Assembly: GCA_022749755.1 (NCBI GenBank)
Contig: CM040447.1
Location: forward strand, 9,356,087 to 9,420,086
Source: Azadirachta indica
Taxonomy: Eukaryota; Streptophyta; Magnoliopsida; Sapindales; Meliaceae
Length of the DNA: 64,000 nt
Direction: 5' to 3'
Position 1 is the first letter of the stretch. Each line of letters opens with the position of its first letter. Below are positions 21,990 to 33,245 of the stretch, in pieces. The notes beneath the pieces are model-generated. The model ran no database searches, was not told the origin of the DNA, and worked only from the letters and a program-made list of their open reading frames with translations. The translations under genes and the position numbers were made by a program.

Positions 21990-22910
21990 CCTAATAAAAC
22001 CTGCCAAATTGATAAGCCCACCTGAGAGAAGGAACTCCCGAAAGTATTGCGATTTTCGTGATGACCATAGGCATAACACTTATGAATGTTGTAGCTTGAG
22101 GGAGCAAATTCAACACTTGATTAATAATGAGTATTTGAAAGAGTTCCTGCTCGAGATCGGGGTTGAATTTAGTAGGGAAAGAAACCAAGCGAAACCTCAA
22201 TAGGAACGAAGGGAGCCGGGGTGAAGTGAGAAAGGACCTTCACATGAACTTTGTTAACACAATCAGTGGGAGACTTACATTGGCCAAGAACTCCAATAGA
22301 GCTTAGAAACTTATTCCCATGATCCGGCATTGTCAAACACCAAGCATAAGGTGAACCTTACAATTAGGTCATCGAAGGTACCTCACAAAGTCACCACCTC
22401 GATCATGTTCATAGAAAATGACACAAGGGACGTGGTATACCTGCACAATGATGCGTCGGTCACTACTTTACAGATAGCTAGCAAAGATATAGTAAGGTTC
22501 TTAGTCGACACTAAAAGCTCAGTTAACATCCTATTCAAAAGTGCTTTCGACAAATTAGAGTTAGCAACAGTATGAACTTAGCGTGTACTTACTTTCTTGA
22601 GTAGCTTCATCGGAGACTAGGTGATGCCGTAGGGAAGCATTACCCTGCTAATGACAATGGGACAAAAACTAGATCAATTGATCACTATAATTTATTTCAT
22701 TATAATAGATCGGCCAAGCTCTTACAACGTCATGCTCAAGCACCCGTTTTTTATGGCGACCAAGGGGATTGTGTTTATAAACCATTTGAAAATGAAATTT
22801 TCGATGAGGGATAGAGTGAGGGTTATCTGGGGAGACCAATTAGTGGTGCAGAGATGTTATGCCCCCTTAGTGGGAAGGTGTTACCAGGTCTCAACTTTAG
22901 ACCTTAGGGC
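21990..22910 (+). pseudogene. Gag C-terminal segment and aspartic protease of the Tat-type element
   Basis: 22009-22203 encodes a CDFRDDHRHNTYECCSLREQ segment, the usual Cys/His block of Tat elements. At 22330-22575 the protease keeps VDTKSSVNILF where an active enzyme has D-T-G-S-S, so the catalytic glycine is replaced by lysine. 22651-22941 continues with PSSYNVMLKHPFF (normally a LGRPW-like strand) and a GDQLVVQRCY segment that links protease to reverse transcriptase. Confidence 0.75.
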
Positions 22911-23059
22911 AGCAAAGTCAAAGCAACATGGTGAACAGTAGAAGACTTGGAGTTGGTTTTGATATATGAGGACAACCTTGATAGATTGATCAACATAGGG
23001 ACGAAGCTCAACCTGGAGACTAAGACCTCCTTGATAACTTTCCTTCAAGAGTATGTAGA

Positions 23060-24700
23060 TATATTTGCATAGGGCCATAAGGATATGCTAGGAATAAATC
23101 CAGCACCATCTCTTGCCACCTTAATGTGGATCTTCTTCATTGCCAGGCAAGGCAAAAGCGAAGGGTCTTTAACTAAGAATGCTATGACCCTATCGAAGAA
23201 GAAGCGAATAGGCTGCTCCAACCTAGGTTTATCTAGAAATCTAAGAAACCCGAGTGAATATATAACGTGGTCTTGGTGAAGAAGCATAAGGGTAAGTAGC
23301 GCATGTGTGTGGTCTTCATTGACCTCAATAAAGCACCGAAAGACAGTTTTACTTTACCCTGAATAGATTAGCTATTTGAAACCACATTTAGGCACAAGTT
23401 ATTGAGCTTCATGGACACTTTTTTCAACTATAACCAGGTCAAAATGCATGCTCCTAGTGAAGACAAGACCTCGTTCATTATCAACAAAAGTCTATACTAT
23501 TACAAAGTAATGCTATTCGGTCTCAAGAATACTGAGGCTACGTATCAGCATTTGGTGAACCGGTTATTTAAGGAGCAAATTGGTAAGATTATGAAGGTCT
23601 ACATAGATGACATGCTCACCATATCAGTAAGCACTGCAGACCATATAGCCTATTTAAAGGCGACCTTTGATGTATTGAAAAAGTATGGGATAAAATTGAA
23701 CATAAAAAAATGCGTCTTCTGGGTGTTGGTCGAAAGTTCCTAAGCTTTATAGTGCACCAGCAGGGCATCAAGGCCGATCAGAGAAGATCAAAGTAATTAT
23801 GGATATGAAATCTCCACGTACCATCAAGAAAATTCAAAGCTTGGTTGGTTATGTTGCCATGCTAAGCAAATTTCTCTCTAAATATAGGGTTCTCTCTATC
23901 ACTTGTTCTTTTAAGCCATCAAGTAGTTAAAGGCAGTTAGTAGGATGAAGAGTGCGAGTTTGCATTTCTGAATTTGAAACAATACTTCACTAGTATTAAC
24001 AAAGCCGCAGGTCAGGGATAACCTCCTAATCTACCTTGTTATCTCAATTACTATAGTAAGCTCAGTTCTGGTTTGTGAAAAAAGTGGTAATGTGAAAAAA
24101 CCTGTGTACCATATTAGCAAGATGTTGTCGAACACTAAGAAAAGTACCCAAAGGAAGAACAGCTAATGTTGGCCCTAGTAATATCCTCCAAAAAGCTTTG
24201 ACTTTATTTTCAGGTGCACTCTATCACTGTAGTTCTGTTAAGGCAGATCTTGCATAAGCTTAAAACTCCGAAAGCTTGGTTAAGTGGTGTATAAAATTAA
24301 ATGAGTTTGATATACAATATCACCTGCAGAGCGCCATCAAGAGTTAGGCTATCGCCGACCTCATAGTCAATTTCACAATAGTATGAAAGGGTGCGAAATA
24401 GACTCAGAGCTGAGTGCGAATGTAGAGAAGAAAGAAAGTGCAGCGTGGTTGTTACATGTAGATGACTCTTCAAGCTTTTAGAGAAGTCGAGCCAATGTCG
24501 TAATCATCAGTTATAACGAGGTAGAGGTGAGTTACGCACTGAGGATTGAGTTTGAGGCCTCCAACAATGAGGTTGAGTGTAAAGCACATATTGCAAGGCT
24601 GAAAATAGCCAAAAGCATAGGTACAGAGAAGTTGGAAGTTAAGAGATACTCTTAACTCATGGTGCATTAGGTTAATAGAGATTAGTAGGCTAAGGAGGAC
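23060..24700 (+). pseudogene. Reverse transcriptase and RNase H of the Tat-type element
   Basis: The frame 23402-23743 has LSFMDTFFNYNQVKMH, then MLFGLKNTEATYQHLVNRLF, and the catalytic YIDD at 23600-23611. All follow the gypsy reverse transcriptase order. The preceding finger region (about 23270-23400) and the thumb (23745-23930) are in other frames. RNase H follows over about 24060-24690 in broken frames. Catalytic Asp codons of YIDD are intact although the frame is not. Confidence 0.82.
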
Positions 24701-24929
24701 GATATGGTCACATATCTATCAAAGGTAAAGGAATTGATAACATAATTTAAGCAACACTCCAATAAATTTCGTGGGAGCAAAATTTCCAAGTCGACATCTT
24801 AGCGAGGTTGGTATCGTTAGCTAACCCTTCTTTGTCCAACTTAGTTCTGGTCGAGGTACTACTAGGTCTTCCATCAATACTGGCCAAGAGGAAATATAAT
24901 ATGTATTTAACAGCCCTTATTGGTTAGAT

Positions 24930-26110
24930 TCGATAGTAAAGCATTTGATTTTGAGGGACTTGATATAAGACCAAGAAGCCGCGAGGGAGTTAAGGTACCA
25001 CATGGCCAAAGATTGCTTAATAAACAGGGTGCTATACAGACATAGTTTCTCTCTCCCTTACGTACAGTGCTTGCAACCTGATGAGGCTGGATATATCATA
25101 AGGGAAATTTATGAGAGAGCCTTTGGAAACCATTATGGGGGTAAAGCTTTGGCCTATAAAGCTCTGCGCTAAGGGTATTATTAGAAGACCATGCATGAGA
25201 ACTCAAAGATGATAGCGCGTACTTGTTTCATTTGTCAAAAATCTGCCAAATTATCCAAGTTGCCTCTTGAGAACTTGACCATATTAAGCACACCATGGTT
25301 ATTTACTCAATAGGATATCGACCTGATTGGACCTCTCCCCGTCAGAAGAGGTCAGTTTAAGTTCGCCATCACCGCTATGGACTACTTCACCAAGTGAGCC
25401 GAAACGAAACCGTTGGCTGAGATCACCGAAAGAAAAACAACCGACTTTGTTTGGAAAGCTATTATATTTCGTTTCGTAGTAACTCTAGTCATTGATAATG
25501 AAACAGAATTTGATAATAAAGAATTTAGAAATTTTTGCAAGAGGTGGGGAATCGAGAACTGATATACCACCCCAACTCACCCTCAGTCATATGGGCAAGT
25601 AGAGGTAGTTAAAAAGATCATTAAAAGCCTGCTAAAGAAGAAACTAAGTGATAAGAAGGGAGCCTTGGTTGATGAATTACTCGAGGTGCTTTGGGCTTAC
25701 CACACCACTACAAGACAATAACTCAAGAAGTACCTTACTCATTGGTTTTTGGTAAAGAAGATATGATTCGAGCTGAAGTGAGAATACCTACATTCAAGAC
25801 TCTCTATTTTGACGAGGTATAGAATGCGACCCAACTCAATCTAGCATTGGACCTCCTTGAAGAGAAAAGAGAGCAAGCTCAAGCTGAAATAGGTGCCTAT
25901 CAATAGAGGATTACCCGATACTATAACTTCAAGGTTAAGCTTAAAAGCTTCAAGGAGGGTGACTTGGTCTTGAAAAAGGTCACGTCGGGTCTGAAGGATG
26001 GTGGATCTACCAAGTTTGCTGAGACTTAGGAAGGCCCATATTAGGTCTCGAGTATTATCAAAGTAAGGGTCGGTTTACAAGCTAGTTCACTAAAATGGAT
26101 GTATGATCAA
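24930..26110 (+). pseudogene. Integrase of the Tat-type element
   Basis: A CFICQKSAKLSKLP stretch (about 25228-25270) is the end of the zinc-binding domain. The core follows: GPLPVRRGQFKFAITAMDYF (about 25330-25390, first Asp), VIDNETEFDNKEF (about 25487-25530, second Asp) and SYGQVEVVKKIIKSLL (about 25588-25640, where the Glu follows). In-frame stops replace residues near W-A-E and elsewhere. The C-terminal part (about 25880-26110) resembles the usual GDLVLKK segment. Confidence 0.78.
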
Positions 26111-26259
26111 GCATCCACGAAATATCGAACAATTTTAAGAAATACTTCCATTAACTAGGTTGAGCAGGGATGTGCATCCATATGTATCTAGAAAGAACAC
26201 CGCCTAGGTACGATTCTCACTGGGCACCTAGTCAAGCGCCATTTTTTTTACTAACTTAT

Positions 26260-26540
26260 CTCCATAATTGTATCTTCACTATCATTTCATTATGATTACA
26301 TCTCCACAGTTATACTGTCATGGTTATGTTTATACAGTTATACCAGCTGTGATTATTTCTCTATTTTGCTAAGGTAGTTTCACCATGATCAATTCTCTAT
26401 TTCGCCAAGATTGTTTAGCTGTGATCAATTCTTAATTTCACCATGATTATTTCTTCATTTAACCAAGGTTGTTTTGCCGTGATATTTTTTTCTATTTCGC
26501 CAAGGTTGTTTCACCATAATATTGTCTTTGTGGCTATATC
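26260..26540 (+). repeat. Imperfect tandem repeats downstream of pol
   Basis: Degenerate units with words such as ATTTCGCCAAGGTTGTTTC and CCGTGAT/CCATGAT recur about every 40-50 bases. This kind of array is common in the untranslated 3' region of Tat elements. Confidence 0.55.
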
Positions 26541-26939
26541 TCTATGACTACATTATTCTTTACTATGATGGATTACTTGTAAACTTTGTGTTTAAAGTGT
26601 TTGGGCTTTAGTCGAGTTAACCCAGGCCACACCTGGATGAGATTAGAACCACCTCACATTGACACTAACAGATAGGAAGAATTCTTAGCCAGGGAATCAT
26701 GTCGTGCCAAGTTAATTAATTAAGATCAAAATTAGACTTATGCATCAGCTAGCTTAATAGAAGACCAACCTGGTCCATAATTATACAAAGGTAAGACGTG
26801 ACATATACACAATGTTACTAGCAAGTCAGAGCCTTAAAGACTGCTTCGATACACAGTTTATGAAAATAAACAGTCAACAAAAGCATAGGAAAACATCTTA
26901 AGAAGAAAGTTGGGCTAGAGCGAGGCTTAAACTCGGAGT

Positions 26940-28560
26940 AAGCTCATACATCCATATTTAAACTACCTCTTTCTTCATCCTTTTTCTGGCCATCTTCAGG
27001 TCACTTAGAGTGGGAGGAAAAACTTCCAAATCTAGCAAGCAGTCAGTTGCTTGCACTTGAGAAAGTCTAGCTAAGGCGAGCTTCCAAAACATGGCCAACA
27101 CCTCATCTCGATCAAACTCTGAGTCTGCGAGCTTCAAGCTCAATAAAGTATACATCCTGTGGACCTTAAACTAAACTAGTTGGTAACCATCCATATAGCT
27201 CAAGCCTAACTTTATCTTAAGCAGAGCAATCTTCCCTCGAAGCTCCTTACTCCTACTCACCTCGTCTTACAGTTGGGTGAAGACAGAATCTACTTTATCT
27301 TGTGCTTCCTTAAGTTCACCAAATAGCTTATGGACTCTGGCATCTTTCCCTCGAGCTTTCTTTTGAAAACGCATGAACTAGGCCTAAGTTGGCCATCTTA
27401 CTAGATTTCTTGACATCAATCGACCAAAGGGTAGATTTCATGAGAGGAAGCACCTAAAAAGCATGAGAAAACTACCTATCCACAATGTTGCTTAACTTTT
27501 TAGATAGTTGGGATGACCTTGCTAAGCTTTTATCTTTCATTGCCCACCTCCTTCATTAGAGCCGTTAGAAGCATTTGCTCACTTAAAAGGCTCAGGTGCC
27601 CTTCTAAACTTATGTATCTTCTCAACTAAAGTTATCCTTGATATGAAGTTGGTTCATCTCTATTGAAATCAACAGTACATTAGGCACCTAGATTTCTGCT
27701 CACCATCGAGGCAACATCTTTCTAGAAAGGACGTTTAATATCAACTATACTAGGAGCTCTCTACTCTTGTCCAACTTACATTGAGGCTAAGTAGAGATAG
27801 ACAATCCAAACATCATCGCTCCCCAAAAGCTCAAATGAGGTAGCAACCTCCTTCAGTTGCTTACAATGCTCGAACATGAGTTAGGCATCATAGAAAGGAA
27901 GAAATATAATGAAGAGTAATAATAAAAAAATCTCATATAGGAAGAAAAAAGATAAGAATTCACTTACCTAAAGAGCACCTTGGAGCCTCAGTCCAAGTCC
28001 TCACTAGTTTCCAAGTTGACTATCTCGTTGGTCTTTTTAACAAATGAAGTATCTGGGCCATATGGGAAAAAGTCGCTTAAGGTGCTACCCAACTCAATAG
28101 GTAACTAAAGGGACCGAGGATTTGTCAGCATCACCCTTCTCCACCTTCTTTTTGTCAAAGACTTTGGAGTCTAAGCTAGCTCTTCTAAAGACCAGGGTGA
28201 TGCCCATAAAAGTAGCACTTACGCAATATTTAGTGCTGCATTATTCTATCTCTCTCTTGCCAACGTTTTCGGAGTTTTGAATTGAGATCTCTAAAGAGCG
28301 GGTAATACCTAAAAAGGAGCACAAAGTGAGGAAGACAAAAACTACTCCGTACAAATCAAGAAGATATCCTTGAGTCATTACTTCTACTTGAAGTCTTAAT
28401 TAAGTCTACCTTGACTAAATTGTTTAAGGAAGGATTAACTTTCTGACAAGTAAAGACCTCATTAATACGATCTTCACAAACAAGTAAGTGTGCATCAAAA
28501 CCAATAAAAGAAGAAAAAAGAGAAGGATGGAACATAAAGGTCACCTAGTCAACATGGGAT
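26940..28560 (-). pseudogene. Antisense ORF remnant of the Tat-type element
   Basis: On the minus strand, between pol and the 3' LTR, broken frames encode a protein unlike Gag-Pol. At 27155-26958 lies a C-terminal piece with FWKLALARLSQ and DLEVFPPTL. Upstream of it (about 27370-27170) is a Lys/Glu-rich coiled-coil-like segment (KLFGELKEAQDKVDSVF). At 28544-28356 another open piece may be nearer the N-terminus. An extra ORF in antisense orientation at this location is known from Tat-lineage elements (Grande, Retand type). Its function is unknown. At least five stops or shifts are present here. Confidence 0.6.
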
Positions 28561-29156
28561 AACCATACTTAGCTCACTATGGCCCTTTACTCAACAGCGA
28601 AGATCTGGATCAGATAAGGTTCTCAGCTAGCCCAAGTCCCAAGTGTACTCCGATAAGGGGGAAAAACAAGAAACAAAATGTAAAGTCAAGCGTCGATATT
28701 GATGCATGCTTCTTAAGACAGACTTGTGCAAATTATCGGTATACCAGGTCATCAAGTGTACCAACGCAATGTTAGGTCATGGGGGACCAAGTTTTCTCAA
28801 ATGGCAACACCAAGTCTTTTATGACTAGGTTGAGCAGGAGTCAAGGTAGAATGAGCCTCCAAAGCACCTAACTTGGGGGGATGGACACCTGAAAGGTACA
28901 CAAGATACCTCGTGTATGACCATTAGCATACTGCCTAATTGTTCGTCAACACAGAATTGCTGCTACGTTGAATTACATTATTTGTCTCCCAAGATACTTT
29001 GCTACACTATTGCGTTATGCTAATTTGCCTTTTATCACCATAAAATCTTTCACCAAATAGCAATGCCGTCACTTATCAATGTGGTAAAGGTGAAAAGCTA
29101 TATATCGCTCCTAACCCTTTCGGTTTCACCTCAACCATTAGAAGTTGAGAAACCTT

Positions 29157-30331
29157 TGTTAAAGGTGAAAAATAACTAGACACGTGGTAAAACATGAGCC
29201 CATGATAATTCCAGCCAATACAAGGTGAGGTAACCTACCTTGCACTTGCCTCGACGTAAAACACACTAAAAACTAGGTTGAGCGTGGTTAGGTAAGACTA
29301 CCTTAAGCCGAACTACTTGTTATATGTAATTAGAACATCCATCATTTACTAACAATACCCTATCTGATCATATACCGTGACACGGGTAGAAATGCCTACA
29401 TGATTATATACTATAGCACAAGTGGGAATACCTATGCAACTATATACCGTGGTGCATATAGAAAAGCCCATGTGGCTATATACCATGGCACATGAGAAAA
29501 ACACGACCATATACTGTAACACATGCAATACACATAGTTGCATGCTATCACTTATAGGAAGGGGTTTAAAAAAGTGCCCCGATTCTCCATTACTCCAATA
29601 ACTGTTTACAAACATATTATCACCATCTCGATACTAAGCACTTCGTCATCATCAATGAGCCATTAAGGATACCAAGGTGTCTAGATGCTCCAAGGTCCAA
29701 AAGTGACCATGTACCCAAGTATACCAAGAATCTAGGTGCACCAAAATCAAGTCGATACGACCTAACCCTCCTTTCACACTCAAAAATATTGAGCAAAAGA
29801 CCACTAAAAAGTGCAAGGGAATATTATCCGAACCTAGCAGGGGGTAAGGGCAGGGGGCAGGGAGCACTTTAGGTTAGCCAAATACTAGGTAGTAGGGGGG
29901 AGACTAACTGCTAGCCAAGAGGGGACCACAAGTTAGTACCAAGTTGAATGGGACCTTACCACCCAGAGGGACAAGAGGCAACCTCATCCCACAGCCCACT
30001 AAGGTCGAGCCACGTGGCATAGGGTGTTCAGTGATATAGAAGCCACTAATTCCAGCTTGCCACGTGGCACACCATAGTCGAATAAGTTAGCTTCAAGTGC
30101 ACAAAGTTAAGGAAGGTTAGTACAAAACGTATCAACCAATCATTGCCCAGCTTTGCCTCCATATATAAACATAATATTCCTTAAAAATGATGTAAGTTAC
30201 CACCTTCATCTTCACCATTTTAAGAAAAAACCCATTTCTCCCATGAAAGCTCTCTCTAACACACACTTCCCAAGAATATTCCCATGCTCGTTCGAACCAC
30301 TTTTAACGCATCATGAGTCCTCCATGAACAC
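29157..30331 (+). repeat. 3' LTR of the Tat-type element, left part
   Basis: Starts TGTTAAAGGTGAAAAATAAC and parallels 18812-19928. It stops within the word GAACAC, where a nested insertion begins. AACAC at 30327-30331 is the left copy of a 5-bp duplication. Confidence 0.88.
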
Positions 30332-31797
30332 TAATATATTAAAAATTTGCAATATGATTATGTTTAAATTATTTATCATTAAGTAGCATACTTAATGTTG
30401 TTTAATCCGTTTCGAGTATTTATTTTTCTTTTTAAGCATTTTAGTACTATTTAACAAGTATTGACGTGTTTTAACATGAAAGGCATGGAAACGGAGCATA
30501 CAAGCACGTTTGCTAACCATCCATGAAACCACAAAGTTTTGTTTTGGGGACCAAAATACAAGTCAATAAGGACTAAAATGCAGAATATCAAATTAGAGAA
30601 TCAATGTGAAATAGTCAAAAGAAGGGCACCTAATTAAAATTAAGCACACAATTTTCATGTGTAGGCAAAATCAATGGCCGCGCCAAAATATGGTGCGCCC
30701 TCACCATTTACATTGCCCCTGACAATAACTATAGCACGGCCGCACAATCAAAGCGCGCGTCGGCACCATTTATGACCTAAGTGACTCTTTTTATCAATTT
30801 TTGGATCATTTTTTATCCTTGAATCTCTTATAGACGGCCAAACTTAGTGAGTTTTAGGCTTTTATATTTTTCTAATCATGAGCCACCATAGCCATTTGGG
30901 AGAAAATAAAGTTTTAGAGAGAAGAAAAGAGGATAAAGAGAGAGAAAGGAGGATTAAGTTAGAGATAAAGAGCGAAAATTCAAGAACATGAAGGATGGAG
31001 ACATGAAGCCTTGAGGATGAAAGCTCTCCAAATCTATTTTTATTTCTCTTCTTATTTTATTTCATCTTAAATTGAACAATTTGTGTTAATTAAGATTATG
31101 ATTTGATTGTTGAATTTTCGATGATTAAGCTTAAACTCTATTTCATGTGTGGATAAATTTATTTTCTAAAACAATGATTTAATCTATTATAAGCATCCAT
31201 TTTCTAATATTGTGTTATTTTTTATTTAATATCTTATATTCAATATTTATCATGATGATTAATGCTTTTAAATATTTGGCTGATATTTGAATGAAATATG
31301 GATTGATATGAATTGAGAAGTGAATATCATATTTAAATTGTGTGGTAAATACCGTAAATTGTATATTAGATAAAGATGTACTAATATGATTTACGTAGTT
31401 TAATTGAAAATTATCATTAAACGTAATGCACTTCTATTTAATTAATTTCACATAGAGATATAGTGAATTATTAGGTGTCAAGTAGTTTCAATTGATTTTG
31501 AGAGAAACTGCCTAATAAATTAAGATAATTAACTGGAAACAATGATATTAAATCAGAATAACGTCAATTGAAGAATTGGATGCGACTAATTAAGATAAAA
31601 TTGTTGGTCCTAAATTTTTCCATTAATTGAATATTTTAATTAATTTTTTACGTTGTTAATTTTTATTGATTTGACTTTCTCACTTAAATTATTTCAATTT
31701 CTTCAAATAAATTCGTAAATTAATCACTTTTGATATTTAATTAACTAATATTTCTCCTTGAATCGACATTCTCTTATCACTATATTGCTTATTATAA
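30332..31797 (+). repeat. LTR-type unit A
   Basis: Same order of landmarks as unit B: GGGACC/GGACTAAAATGCA-type repeats, a GC-rich block with GGCCGC and GCGCGC (30670-30770), a purine-rich GAGAGAAAG block, then the late CATAGAGATATA and GAGAGAAAC words. It ends with ATATTTCTCCTTGAATCGAC before unit B begins. It is diverged from B and belongs to a sister family or an older copy. Confidence 0.6.
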
Positions 31798-31801
31798 TTT
31801 T

Positions 31802-33245
31802 TGATAAGTGTGTAAAACAAATGCTTATCATTCACTCTTAAATTTGATTTGTTTGTTTAATCCTCAAATCTCATTGGTATTTGATGTGTATTGGTTGTAT
31901 TGAACAGAAAATGAGAAATTAGCCGTAAAGTGAATTCGGTTCGAAAAGAGGATGTTTAGGGTCCAAATTGCAAGAAAGTCAAGGACCAAAATGCAAAACA
32001 GTTAGGGACTAGAATGTAAGGCCACAAGGACTTAATTGCAAGAATTTCAAAATCTGGAGAGAAGCTGTGCATTGTACGGCTACACCCACCACTAGGTAGC
32101 GCGATGACGCCATGCATTCTACCTATTGGCAGAATATGTGGTGCAACTACGCTATTAAGCAGCACGGCCGCACTATCCCTACTGACTACACTGTGCTACC
32201 AAGCCGTTTAAGCACCCCCGCGCTTGTTAAGTTCGTTTTAGACGTTTTTTTTTTTTTAGTAAATCTCAGCCCTTGGATGAGTTTTGGATGGCTTGATTTG
32301 GGAAAACTTAGGATTATTTATTTTGGAGGTTTGGGCAAAAAGGAGCCAGTTTTGGAAAGGGAAAAGCTTGGAAAAAAAGGGATGGTAAAGATAGAGAGAA
32401 GCTAAAGAGAGTTGTTTGGGAAGAAAGTAAGAGAAGATTAGGACGAAAAAGCTTTCCAACTTAATTTATCTCTATACTCTTATCTTGTTTATTGTATTAA
32501 ATTTAGCATTTGTGAATATTTGAATATATTGAGGATGATTGAACTTGAGAATGTTGATTGTGTATTCTTTTTTCATGAGTTGCTAAATTTAATACTTAGG
32601 GCAATGGCTTAATCTTTTGAAAACATCATGTTCTTATTATTGTGTTATTTTTTATTAATAATCTATGTTGCGTGTTTATGAGGAACTTAATGCGATTAAT
32701 TAACTAGTCATTAATTAATTGATTTATGAACCAATGAGTATTGAGAAATATTTATTTTGTTTAGATCGATTATAAACACCATAAATTGCATATTGAATAA
32801 AGATGTATCAATGTAGTTTATGTAATAGGTTCAATAATTATCATTGCTCGTAATGCATTTCTGTTTATTTTGTGTTTACATAGAGATATAATAAGAGTGT
32901 AAACGAGGAATAAATTAGACTGATCCCGAGAGAAACAGTTGAATATGTTAAAACAATCAAACTAGCAATAGAGGGATTAATCAAAGTAACACAACGTGAA
33001 GAACTAGGTGTGAGTAAGTTGAGTTAAATCATTAGCCCTAAATATTACTCTCATTGAAATTTCCCTTTTTGATTGTGTGTATTATATTGTAGTTATTTGA
33101 ATTTCTTTTAATTTTTTGTATCACATCAATTTCAGTTCTTGAAATAAATTTAAAGAAAACTATTTTTGATATTTAATCAACTATTACTCCTTGTGGGAAC
33201 GATACTCTGTTCACCCTATATTACTTGTTTACGACAACACATACT
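31802..33245 (+). repeat. LTR unit B (5' LTR of a LARD-like element)
   Basis: Starts TGATAAGTGTG, with its own complement CTTATCA a little further in. Contains repeated GGACCAAAATGCAA-type words, a GC-rich block (32080-32215) and late CTCCTTGTGGGAACGATACT. It aligns with unit C for more than 1.1 kb. The 3' boundary is approximate. Short open frames inside it are spurious. Confidence 0.7.

Noticed and set aside
29349..29615. 88-codon minus-strand frame with repeated CTTVYSCIGI-like units
   Set aside because: The repetition comes from the 36-bp tandem repeats of the LTR, which give periodic translations in any frame that is a multiple of three.
32112..32405. 97-codon open frame, and similar ones at 37459-37647 and 38977-39195
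   Set aside because: They fall in the GC-rich block of LTR units B, C and D. The frame is not conserved between the copies.
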